Of a DNA stretch of 64,000 nucleotides, positions 35,801-39,699 are shown piece after piece. The stretch's first letter is position 1, and each line of letters starts with the position of its first letter. Source of the DNA: Toxonevra muliebris. Lineage: Eukaryota > Arthropoda > Insecta > Diptera > Pallopteridae. The stretch lies in contig OY829328.1 of NCBI GenBank assembly GCA_963691655.1, forward strand, positions 27,547,890-27,611,889. Reading direction: 5' to 3'. The notes under the pieces were generated by a model. That model ran no database searches. It was not told where the DNA came from and saw only the letters and a list, made by a program, of their open reading frames with translations. The translations under genes and the position numbers were made by a program.

Positions 35801-38709
35801 AACATACTCTAATAATATGAAAACAACAAAAAAATAAAAAAAATGTGGAGCGATTCAACTTAATAAATTGCCGAAAAAATTTATATACTCAGAAAATGGA
35901 TTTGGATTTAATCATTCAATCGTTCAGAACGTTGCCATTTTCCTTAGCTTTTCCTCTGGTTGGGCTTATTTTCTGTACGTAAAAGTTTGACCTTTCTTAT
36001 GAAGAGAAATCAGACGTTTGACCTATTTTTATCGATATCTTTTGAATCAGTTAACCAATACATTTGTGGTTGCCGTAGCCTAGTGGTTAGTGTATTGGAC
36101 TGCTACGCAGAGGTGCCCGGGTTCATATCTCGGAACGCTCAAAAATCAAATATAGAAAATACAAATTTTTCTACACGGCACCACCTCTTGGCTGGCAATG
36201 GCAAAAGTCCAAGAGCAAAAAAATGCTTATGAAAAGCTTTTCACTTCGCCGTTCGGATTCGGCATAAAACTGTAGGTCCCTTCCAGGGGCTTACTTCTCA
36301 TTCGATTCAAGTACTCTTTTTACTCGATGCTATAACATAAGTATTTTACTTAGTATCGGAAAAAAGGGTCAGTATCGGATACTCGAGCAATCAGTAATAT
36401 ATTTCAAAGTGCTACTGCAGAATTATTCAAAATATTTCAGTACATATTGCAATATTTCAATGTATGACAATATCGCAGTACAGTATTGAAGTTATAGAAA
36501 ATATTTCCTGCCCTGCATGTAGAACATAATGTTTATTGAAACGTTTTCATTAAAATAAAATACTTTTAACAAGCTTTAATCTGTTGATTAGTTTTCCCTT
36601 CTATTATAAATTTTCTAGCGATTTGCTAAATTTAATTAACGTCATTTCTATATGATTCATGTGTTTCCAGTGGAAATATCTCAAAACCATAATTTATAGG
36701 CGAAAAACTCGTGTTGAGTAGTGTATACTGTAGGCTCAACCATGTTGTATCACAAAGAGCAGTTCTGGGTTGAATGTTTTCCTTGACAACCACTTAAAAA
36801 AAGAGTAATTTGTCTCTTTAAACGAGTATTCGATACAAGTACATATTCGATACTTTTTTCGATATTTTCGGTAGCATCGATACTTTTATTCGATACAAGT
36901 AATGAGTAAAAGTATCGATACTATGTGGGTATGGAATCAACACTAGTTGTGCTACAATAGTAGTAGTAGTAACCAATACCTTTCATTTGGTATCAAGAAT
37001 AATCGGACATTTCTAGCTCGAGATATGTTTTTTAAATTATATCTCATAATTTCACAATTTCGAATTCAGCGGGAGAAAATTAATTTTATCAACTAGTATA
37101 ATTTTGAAATCATTTGTATTTGCTTGTATAAAATCGACGTTACTAAACGCAGTTGATGATCCCTCCCCCCATGTAACACTTTGTAACAAATTGTCCGATT
37201 CCCCTCCTCCCTCGCGCGTTACGTAATATGTAAACGGCCCCTAACGTACATCTCTGTCAACCCAACTTACCATATTGTATACATTCTCCCAATAATCTAG
37301 TGTTATCAATTGAAATGTGGTCAGCATAGACCACATAAAATTATCGAAATTTGTATAGCCATGATTAGGATTTTCGCCAACACACAAACATGTATAACCG
37401 AATGGACAATGACGTGCACCTGTAAGATTGCCACATAACATCGGAATCTCTTCGTCGTCGTATAGCCAATTTTCAGTATCGTTAATCCATCTAAAAATTA
37501 ATAATGTTTATGCTTATTTAAACTTGTGATTTTATTTATAGCATCATTACTTACATTCTCCACTCAAGTTCTGTTGTATTGATCCAATCATCTGGAATGT
37601 TTTTAACACATTTATTTCTAAGTTCACCCATATAAACCTGAAATAATTAGAATAGATTTATTCAGATTGTAACGTTTATTTCGAAAATAAGGCTTATGAG
37701 CTTTATATCTAACGCAAAAATTCTTCTTGTATATTTTGCTTATTTTAAACTAGGTTAGCGCTTATTTCAGTAAATTTTAAAGATATGCTAGCATTTATAT
37801 TGCTTAAAAGATCCCTAAATCTGTCATAAAGATTTAGCAACGAGAAACCCCTTTGCTATCCCTTTACCAAATGGCCTCAATGGTCTCAAAGACTATCTTA
37901 TGGCGATTGCTTTCATAGCTACCACACACTAGTTAGACAGAGGAAATGCAAACTATAATGAATATATGGTATCAAAAGGGCTCTTAGGAACTACATTGCA
38001 AATGAACATTCTCTTTACCTATCTACCAATATCTGTCTCGGAGCATTAAAATTAACACCTATAAAAATCATGGACTCCACTTTAATTACTTTACTTACCT
38101 GCAGTGCAAATAGTGCGAAAACCATTAAACAGAATATCGTTAACGTCATGACCTCCGCCAATTGACGAAACGAGTGCAACAGTGCATTTATGATAGTCTT
38201 TAATCCTGGCATTATTGAAACAGTCTTTAATGCTCTCAGTACACGAAACGTTCGCAAGCCAGCTAAATTGCCAACTTCCATGCCAATGGTGGCATAACCG
38301 CTTGTGATTACAACAAAATCTAACCAATTCCATGGATTGCGTAGATATGTGTACTTGTTGAGTAGGAAGCCTTTGGCAATGATTTTTATTACCATTTCAA
38401 TGGAGTAAATAGCAAGGAAGATATATCTGCAATGAAAATAGAAAATAGGTATGTATTGCAAGAAAAAGCGAAGATTAGTGTATGTGAATTGTGTGCATAC
38501 TCAGCCTCTTCCACTGTTTCGGTCATGGCTAAAAAAATACAATTGAATAATATTGTAGCCATGACACAATAATCGAAAAACTGATTGGTTGCAATGTAAA
38601 CGCACACCCTCCGCGCTGTGCTCCATGGGTGGAAAAGGAAAAGGCTTTTGGTGCCGGTGAAACGATGAATGTAGTTTTTACGAAATCGCTTCGAAACCAC
38701 ACAAAAAGT
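8343..38709 (-). CDS. NaCP60E: NaCP60E (DSC1-type) four-domain voltage-gated cation channel, 29 exons, 5'-partial
   Basis: Pore-forming alpha subunit of a plasma-membrane voltage-gated cation channel. The exons (complement) are 38709-38501, 38426-38099, 37637-37555, 37490-37271, 35123-34989, 34925-34707, 34638-34095, 33970-33882, 33813-33688, 31595-31425, 31349-31156, 31085-30983, 30912-30784, 26655-26440, 26361-24047, 23956-23629, 23558-23458, 21671-21497, 21315-21019, 20631-20477, 18481-18348, 18214-17545, 17488-17129, 17048-16940, 15766-15585, 9979-9861, 9423-9289, 9160-8969 and 8866-8343. Every junction is GT-AG and phase-consistent; the total is 8562 nt, or 2853 codons plus stop. Four repeats of six membrane segments are visible, with Arg/Lys-rich S4 segments, pore residues D/E/E/A, a III-IV linker with [12 protein letters not shown], and a C-terminal IQ-like motif. 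DEEA separates it from para (DEKA). Family knowledge: DSC1/BSC1 channels conduct Ca2+ and Na+ and modulate excitability. The N-terminal cytoplasmic exons are missing because exon 1 here begins mid-protein. Transposable elements fill several introns. Confidence 0.96.
8969..9160 (-). CDS. NaCP60E: NaCP60E exon w28: acidic C-terminal tail
   Basis: Residues 2616-2679 plus one base. [20 protein letters not shown] leads to an acidic run ([17 protein letters not shown]). The acceptor is CTACAG and the donor GTGAGT, phase 1. This phase also fits the possible alternative terminal exon at 6387-6472. Confidence 0.85.
9289..9423 (-). CDS. NaCP60E: NaCP60E exon w27: Thr/Ser-rich C-terminal tail
   Basis: Residues 2571-2615 plus one base. 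It contains [20 protein letters not shown] and the basic [20 protein letters not shown]. The donor GTTTGT is weak and the phase (1) agrees with exon w28. Low-complexity sequence makes the exact boundaries less sure. Confidence 0.78.
9861..9979 (-). CDS. NaCP60E: NaCP60E exon w26: C-terminal tail
   Basis: Residues 2531-2570 plus one base. It reads [20 protein letters not shown], then [19 protein letters not shown]. The acceptor is A-rich (CAAAAG), so the boundary is judged by the protein and the phase. The donor is GTAATT. Confidence 0.87.
10364..10488 (+). pseudogene. RNase H fragment of a non-LTR retrotransposon
   Basis: The frame reads [19 protein letters not shown] and then [16 protein letters not shown]-x-x-GNEMADR is the C-terminal RNase H block (GNE-AD) of retrotransposon polyproteins. 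The fragment is short and isolated, and a stop replaces the expected upstream Trp-Val-Pro-Gly context. Confidence 0.5.
10613..12337. mobile_element. Foldback-type element with about 200-bp inverted arms
   Basis: The left arm (10613-10827) and right arm (12141-12337) are inverted copies sharing GGGGCGATTT, AAATTAATTTCGAGGCTC / GAGCCTCGAAATTAATTTTA and GACATAGGTC / GACCTATGTC. The 1.3-kb middle holds a degenerate tandem repeat (11090-11720). No transposase is seen; the organisation resembles foldback elements. Arms have diverged, so it is not recent. Confidence 0.6.
11090..11720. repeat. Degenerate tandem repeat inside the foldback element
   Basis: Four loose copies of a block containing GGAAAAAATATTCCCCATCA, a run of A's, and a GGCCAAAAT or GGTCAAAAT end recur at about 11120, 11265, 11440 and 11575. 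Spacing is about 135-170 bp. Similarity is visible but low. Confidence 0.45.
12539..12592. repeat. Perfect tandem duplication of a 26-bp unit
   Basis: TAATAAGATATATTTCTTAA with ATTATT is present twice, head to tail, without mismatches. It is a recent slippage-type duplication just upstream of the minisatellite. Confidence 0.75.
12630..13110. repeat. Degenerate minisatellite
   Basis: Roughly 130-150-bp units recur with CTCCCATACAA / CTCTCATACAA followed by GAATCGCTTAAAAT / GAATTGCTTAAAAT, and AACAATGAATGTTTGT or ATACAATGAATGTTTGT. About three copies are recognisable. Confidence 0.55.
13470..14278 (+). mobile_element. Deleted Tc1/mariner-superfamily element interrupted by a SINE
   Basis: The ends are AAGGGTGAT...ATCACCCTT, flanked by TA (13468-13469, 14279-14280). 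Inside, the transposase start is recognisable ([26 protein letters not shown]), followed by a large deletion. A C-terminal part is read from 13618: [19 protein letters not shown], then [10 protein letters not shown], continuing after the SINE as NNITYY and VVQNWI. Stops and frameshifts make it dead. Without the SINE and its duplicated target it is about 480 bp. Confidence 0.8.
13732..14048 (-). mobile_element. tRNA-derived SINE with GGTTA-type tail
   Basis: A 317-bp insertion flanked by a perfect 12-bp target duplication, CAGCCTTAGAAA (13720-13731 and 14049-14060). On the minus strand it begins with a tRNA-like head: A box TAGTCTAGTGG (14027-14037) and perfect B box GGTTCGATTCC (13984-13994). 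Its 3' end is a CCTAACC repeat (13732-13752 region). It interrupts the Tc1-like element, so it is the younger insertion. Confidence 0.88.
14290..15584. other. Intron remainder between exons w25 and w26
   Basis: A+T-rich intron sequence with no recognisable element or alternative exon. The rest of this 5.6-kb intron (9980-14280) holds the relics listed separately. Confidence 0.6.
15585..15766 (-). CDS. NaCP60E: NaCP60E exon w25: Ser/Arg-rich C-terminal tail
   Basis: Residues 2471-2530 plus two bases. [20 protein letters not shown] is a Ser/Arg block, followed by [20 protein letters not shown]. The donor GTATTA is poor, but the next exon restores a conserved frame ([11 protein letters not shown]). 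Confidence 0.9.
15767..16939. other. Intron between exons w24 and w25
   Basis: No repeat family is recognised. 16640-16930 has more G+C and is open on the plus strand for 98 codons ([20 protein letters not shown]...), with no motif I know. It may be a worn mobile-element piece. Confidence 0.4.
16940..17048 (-). CDS. NaCP60E: NaCP60E exon w24: C-terminal tail
   Basis: Residues 2434-2470. After the acceptor GCAATAG it reads [20 protein letters not shown], then [16 protein letters not shown], a conserved NaCP60E tail block. Donor GTAACA, phase 0. Confidence 0.93.
17129..17488 (-). CDS. NaCP60E: NaCP60E exon w23: C-terminal EF-hand-like region and IQ motif
   Basis: Residues 2314-2433 plus two bases. 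It begins [20 protein letters not shown] (EF-hand-like fold in this family), then [20 protein letters not shown], and ends [14 protein letters not shown], an IQ-like calmodulin-binding helix. The donor is GTAAGT. Confidence 0.96.
17545..18214 (-). CDS. NaCP60E: NaCP60E exon w22: domain IV S2-S6 (filter A)
   Basis: Residues 2091-2313 plus two bases. S3 is [21 protein letters not shown]4 is [19 protein letters not shown], and S5 is [18 protein letters not shown]. The pore is [18 protein letters not shown], with the filter Ala at 17802-17804. S6 is [20 protein letters not shown]. The exon ends at YIRWSK and precedes a 56-nt intron. Confidence 0.97.
18348..18481 (-). CDS. NaCP60E: NaCP60E exon w21: domain IV S1 and start of S2
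   Basis: Residues 2046-2090 plus one base. S1 is [21 protein letters not shown]2 begins at [16 protein letters not shown]. The acceptor follows a (CAA)n-rich tract (CAACATAG) rather than a pyrimidine tract. The donor is GTAAGT in phase 1. Confidence 0.94.
18482..20476. other. Intron between exons w20 and w21
   Basis: A+T-rich with (TTG)n at 18487-18500 next to the splice acceptor. No element, RNA gene or alternative exon is seen. Confidence 0.6.
20477..20631 (-). CDS. NaCP60E: NaCP60E exon w20: III-IV inactivation linker
   Basis: Residues 1995-2045 plus two bases. [20 protein letters not shown] followed by [11 protein letters not shown] is the fast-inactivation linker; MFLT replaces the MFMT particle of para. 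It ends in DLSNSR at the start of domain IV. The donor GTAACA is weak. Confidence 0.95.
21019..21315 (-). CDS. NaCP60E: NaCP60E exon w19: domain III pore (filter E) and S6
   Basis: Residues 1896-1994. The pore helix is [20 protein letters not shown]. The Glu at 21199-21201 stands where para-type sodium channels have Lys, the diagnostic DEEA change. S6 follows ([20 protein letters not shown]) and the exon ends MLKKK with donor GTAAGA. Confidence 0.97.
21497..21671 (-). CDS. NaCP60E: NaCP60E exon w18: domain III S5
   Basis: Residues 1837-1895. It encodes [20 protein letters not shown] and S5 ([20 protein letters not shown]), then GGKFFKC of the turret, ending LLPVT. The donor is GTTAGT (non-preferred third base) and the next exon is in phase. 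Confidence 0.94.
21672..23457. other. Intron between exons w17 and w18
   Basis: A+T-rich and featureless. I looked for a second, mutually exclusive copy of the S4/S5 exon as in para and found none. Confidence 0.55.
23458..23558 (-). CDS. NaCP60E: NaCP60E exon w17: domain III S4
   Basis: Residues 1804-1836 plus two bases. S4 reads [20 protein letters not shown], with six regularly spaced arginine/lysine charges. Phase 2 at the donor GTAAGT. Confidence 0.95.
23629..23956 (-). CDS. NaCP60E: NaCP60E exon w16: domain III S1-S3
   Basis: Residues 1694-1803. It begins [11 protein letters not shown], followed by S1 ([20 protein letters not shown]), S2 ([20 protein letters not shown]) and S3 ([11 protein letters not shown]). 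The donor is GTAAGT, phase 0. Confidence 0.96.
24047..26361 (-). CDS. NaCP60E: NaCP60E exon w15: giant II-III linker exon, 771 codons
   Basis: Residues 923-1693 plus two bases, by far the longest exon. The product is a largely disordered cytoplasmic linker: conserved [20 protein letters not shown] at the start, a polyglutamine region near 26187-26250, many Ser-rich blocks with possible phosphorylation sites ([13 protein letters not shown]), and the conserved end [18 protein letters not shown]. The donor GTGAGT splits the codon for H. G+C is clearly higher than in flanking introns. Confidence 0.95.
26440..26655 (-). CDS. NaCP60E: NaCP60E exon w14: start of II-III linker
   Basis: Residues 851-922. 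It begins [20 protein letters not shown] and then has an alternating Lys/Arg/Glu stretch ([13 protein letters not shown]) likely to form a charged helix. It ends RLSYQ in phase 0 with donor GTAAAA. The following 78-nt intron is open in frame. Confidence 0.94.
26656..28433. other. First part of the intron between exons w13 and w14
   Basis: A+T-rich with long T/A runs. It ends at the jockey-like fragment. Only the weak SINE-tail similarity at 27925 stands out. Confidence 0.55.
27925..28060. repeat. Possible SINE-tail fragment
   Basis: TTAGGTTAGGTTGAAGTGG resembles the GGTTAGGTTGGAGTGG end of the SINE at 13732. The following 100 bp are only weakly similar and no tRNA-like head is visible, so this is a truncated or different copy. 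Confidence 0.35.
28434..29140 (+). mobile_element. Jockey-like reverse transcriptase fragment with unique tail, copy 1
   Basis: It starts in one frame as [20 protein letters not shown], shifts, and continues [20 protein letters not shown], then [19 protein letters not shown] and the Y-x-DD box (here YPDD, Ala replaced by Pro) are reverse transcriptase motifs. After a stop the related frame continues [17 protein letters not shown]. The 3' non-coding tail (28830-29140) is shared with copy 2. It lies in the 4.1-kb channel intron. Confidence 0.75.
29141..30783. other. Second part of the intron between exons w13 and w14
   Basis: 29260-29420 has GAGGCCAAAAA and ATTTTCCGG phrases like those in the foldback repeat at 11.1-11.7 kb, suggesting related decayed repeats. 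The rest is plain A+T-rich intron. Confidence 0.45.
30784..30912 (-). CDS. NaCP60E: NaCP60E exon w13: domain II S6
   Basis: Residues 808-850. It encodes S6 ([20 protein letters not shown]), the gate region [12 protein letters not shown] and the start of the II-III linker. 43 codons in phase 0; donor GTAATG. A 4.1-kb intron follows. Confidence 0.95.
30983..31085 (-). CDS. NaCP60E: NaCP60E exon w12: domain II pore helix (filter E)
   Basis: Residues 773-807. The pore reads [20 protein letters not shown]; the Glu at 31025-31027 is the domain II selectivity residue. The exon is short (103 nt), with donor GTGCGT followed by a 70-nt intron. Confidence 0.96.
31156..31349 (-). CDS. NaCP60E: NaCP60E exon w11: domain II S4-S5
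   Basis: Residues 709-772 plus two bases. It continues S4 ([10 protein letters not shown]) and gives the S4-S5 linker and S5 ([20 protein letters not shown]). It ends in the turret (DPDPVP) in phase 2. Confidence 0.95.
31425..31595 (-). CDS. NaCP60E: NaCP60E exon w10: domain II S2-S4
   Basis: Residues 652-708. S2 is [19 protein letters not shown]3 is [20 protein letters not shown], and S4 begins LSVLRGLRL at the exon end. Phase 0 at both ends; the donor is GTAAGC. Confidence 0.95.
32010..32365 (+). pseudogene. Decayed second mariner-family transposase relic
   Basis: Broken reading frames give [20 protein letters not shown] and, later, [20 protein letters not shown] followed by QQSTIW. These align in order with the mariner linker (DPRSGRPK-type) and the catalytic block (KIITGDESW..DPETKQQS). 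The key Gly of GDE is Asp and frames shift repeatedly. It lies immediately left of the intact-ended mariner and is much older. Confidence 0.6.
32382..33286 (+). mobile_element. Internally deleted mariner element with 174-bp terminal inverted repeats
   Basis: A 905-bp element in an intron of NaCP60E, flanked by TA on both sides (32380-32381, 33287-33288), as expected for Tc1/mariner insertion. The inverted repeats (32382-32555, 33113-33286) begin AGTACCCGG / AGTTCCCGG and are nearly identical through their inner parts. Between them is the 5' part of a transposase gene. The right inner repeat edge abuts the truncated ORF, so the missing 3' half was lost by an internal deletion. Non-autonomous. 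Confidence 0.9.
32561..33160 (+). pseudogene. Truncated mariner transposase, 199 codons of about 345
   Basis: The ORF starts [20 protein letters not shown] at the ATG just inside the left inverted repeat. It has the paired helix-turn-helix DNA-binding region ([13 protein letters not shown], then [17 protein letters not shown]) and the first catalytic Asp in [13 protein letters not shown]. The other two Asp residues of the DD34D triad are missing because the frame runs into the right inverted repeat and stops at 33158-33160. The start 29 codons upstream (32474) lies within the inverted repeat and is not used by the family. Confidence 0.88.
33688..33813 (-). CDS. NaCP60E: NaCP60E exon w9: domain II S1
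   Basis: Residues 610-651, 42 codons in phase 0. It reads [20 protein letters not shown] and then [21 protein letters not shown]1 occupies roughly residues 616-633. The donor is GTGAGT. The next intron (31596-33687) holds both mariner copies. Confidence 0.95.
33882..33970 (-). CDS. NaCP60E: NaCP60E exon w8: end of I-II linker
   Basis: Residues 580-609. It encodes [20 protein letters not shown] and then [10 protein letters not shown], a cysteine-rich segment just before domain II. The acceptor is TTTATAG; the donor is GTAAAT, weaker than its neighbours. Confidence 0.92.
34095..34638 (-). CDS. NaCP60E: NaCP60E exon w7: I-II linker, Gln-rich and acidic parts
   Basis: Residues 399-579 plus one base. 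It has a Ser/Pro segment ([13 protein letters not shown]), a Gln-rich stretch, then the conserved [13 protein letters not shown] and [20 protein letters not shown] blocks. It ends [10 protein letters not shown] in phase 1. The conserved blocks match the NaCP60E linker rather than para. Confidence 0.93.
34707..34925 (-). CDS. NaCP60E: NaCP60E exon w6: basic part of I-II linker
   Basis: Residues 326-398. This is a cytoplasmic linker beginning [20 protein letters not shown], followed by a dense run of Lys/Arg ([16 protein letters not shown], then SKKKTRRKK) and an Asn/Gly-rich end. It is phase 0 at both ends. Confidence 0.93.
34989..35123 (-). CDS. NaCP60E: NaCP60E exon w5: domain I S6
   Basis: Residues 281-325. 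It encodes the hydrophobic S6 ([20 protein letters not shown]) and the cytoplasmic start of the I-II linker, [10 protein letters not shown]. It is 45 codons long in phase 0 at both ends, with acceptor TTTCTAG and donor GTAAGT. Confidence 0.95.
35172..37241. mobile_element. Harbinger-like non-autonomous element, 2.07 kb
   Basis: The terminal inverted repeats are GGGGCCGTTCACATATTACG and its complement at the right end (GTAATATGTAAACGGCCCC), flanked by TAA on each side (35169-35171, 37242-37244), as for PIF/Harbinger elements. There is no transposase ORF. It sits in the intron between channel exons w4 and w5. The interior holds a SINE (36065-36305) and a stretch rich in TCGATAC repeats (36300-36930) that may be another nested element. 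Confidence 0.75.
36065..36305 (+). mobile_element. Second tRNA-derived SINE, different family
   Basis: The tRNA-like head has A box TAGCCTAGTGG (36076-36086) and a mutated B box GGTTCATATCT (36120-36130). The body ends near CATAAAACTGTAGGTCCC. The limits are approximate because no clear target duplication was found. It lies inside the Harbinger-like element. Confidence 0.65.
37271..37490 (-). CDS. NaCP60E: NaCP60E exon w4: domain I turret and pore helix (filter D)
   Basis: Residues 207-280. The turret is cysteine-rich ([19 protein letters not shown]), and the pore helix reads [17 protein letters not shown]. The Asp at 37295-37297 is the domain I selectivity residue, the D of DEEA. The exon ends in phase 0 with donor GTAAGT. 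The intron that follows carries the Harbinger-like element. Confidence 0.96.
37555..37637 (-). CDS. NaCP60E: NaCP60E exon w3: domain I extracellular loop
   Basis: Residues 180-206 plus two bases. It begins [10 protein letters not shown], continuing S5 into the extracellular turret, and ends at EWR in phase 2. The acceptor TTTCAG and donor GTAAGT are both strong. Confidence 0.93.
38099..38426 (-). CDS. NaCP60E: NaCP60E exon w2: domain I S2-S5
   Basis: Residues 70-179. It contains S2 ([19 protein letters not shown]), S3 ([14 protein letters not shown]), the voltage sensor S4 ([20 protein letters not shown]) and S5 ending in FALFALQ. It ends in phase 0 with donor GTAAGT. The S4 spacing of positive charges every third residue is intact. 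Confidence 0.96.
38501..38709 (-). CDS. NaCP60E: NaCP60E exon w1: pre-S1 and domain I S1
   Basis: Residues 1-69 of the visible protein plus two bases of codon 70. It begins after a TTTTCAG acceptor with [17 protein letters not shown], the conserved cytoplasmic lead-in to S1. The hydrophobic S1 (about residues 41-60) follows and the exon ends at EEAE in phase 2 with donor GTATGC. It is not the first exon of the gene: no start codon belongs here, and the family has a longer cytoplasmic N-terminus. Confidence 0.94.
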
Positions 38710-39012
38710 CTGAAAATATAAAGAACAAAATAAACGAGTTTAATTTAATTGAAATTGATTTGAAACGAGTCTATAAGCTTGAAATAATCTTTATTATATA
38801 TTTAATATTTGAAATCTGAAACGCTTCAAGTTCCCCATGTTGTTTATTTCTTTTCAAAAATATAAATCACCCTTTCTCACGACATAATCCAATTAATTCA
38901 CAGCAGCGCCATCTCTGTGTGGAATTCTTGTGCTTTTTAGTTTGCACAGTTGTCGCACTGCGTTGTCATACATTTACGTTGTAGAACGTAGTTGATGTAG
39001 AAAATTATTTCC

Positions 39013-39035
39013 GTTCATCTTTCTTTCGTTCTATA
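39013..39035 (+). promoter_or_regulatory. RpL41 pyrimidine (TCT/TOP) initiator region
   Basis: CTTTCTTTC at 39019-39027, 35-43 bases before the RpL41 start codon. It matches the polypyrimidine initiator and 5' TOP tract typical of fly ribosomal protein genes. No TATA box is seen. The exact start site is inferred from the motif, with C at 39019 most likely. Confidence 0.65.
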
Positions 39036-39061
39036 GCCGTCTTCGTGTAAAGAAGGAAATA

Positions 39062-39432
39062 ATGAGAGCTAAGGTAAATTGAAATTGGAAAATTTAATTG
39101 GGTGGAAAATAAATCTAACTAATATATATAAAAAAAAAAGCAAATAGTGAAAATAATTACGAAATGTTTGCATGTGTTGATAGAAATTTGAGAGGATTTC
39201 GACAATAATTTTTAAATAAAACTGGTTTTTTCTGTATACTATCACTGGCCGGCAGCCATTTGTGAATTTCGTGTATTAAAACACGTGTTTTATTGAAATG
39301 AAAATTGCAAAATTTAGTTGAATGATTTACTAATTTCAATCCTATTTTTTTTCTATTTAATTTCAGTGGCGTAAGAAACGTATGCGTAGGTTGAAGCGTA
39401 AGCGCAGAAAGATGCGTGCAAGGTCCAAGTAA
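39062..39432 (+). CDS. RpL41: Ribosomal protein L41 (eL41), 25 aa
   Basis: CDS is join(39062..39073, 39367..39432). Exon 1 encodes MRAK and is followed by GTAAAT; exon 2 follows TTTCAG and encodes WRKKRMRRLKRKRRKMRARS plus K and stop TAA. This is the near-invariant eL41 peptide of the large ribosomal subunit, almost entirely Arg/Lys, at the normal 25-residue length. A second intron (39459-39537, GTAAGT...TTACAG) lies in the 3' UTR. The gene is convergent in orientation to NaCP60E and begins about 350 bp beyond its first visible exon, so it probably lies in a channel intron. It is too short for ordinary ORF finding, but family identity is unambiguous. Confidence 0.97.
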
Positions 39433-39664
39433 GCCTGATAAGTGATGCCAGAATAAACGTAAGTGTGACTATTTGGAGCGCTAGTGCTCCTGTTCGAATG
39501 TGCTGCTTACTAATTAGTTACTTTTTCATATTTACAGGCTTTTCAACATTCAAATCAATCTTTAAAAACAAAAAAACAATGCTTCAAGTATAATTTATCC
39601 ACAAATATTTTGTCTGTGGGAATTTTGAGAAATTTTTCGCAACAAAACTGTGTTAAATTTTTTA

Positions 39665-39670
39665 AATAAA
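39665..39670 (+). terminator. RpL41 polyadenylation signal
   Basis: AATAAA in the third (non-coding) exon of RpL41, about 130 nt after the 3' UTR acceptor. Confidence 0.55.
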
Positions 39671-39699
39671 GAGAAATCTTTGGATTATTCTGAAAGTGA

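Noticed and set aside
36076..36130. Functional tRNA gene on the plus strand
   Set aside because: The B box is mutated and the tRNA-like part continues into a SINE body.
15585..38709. The channel as para, the main voltage-gated sodium channel
   Set aside because: The domain III filter residue is Glu (DEEA), the inactivation motif is MFLT, and the domain I turret and linkers match NaCP60E rather than para.
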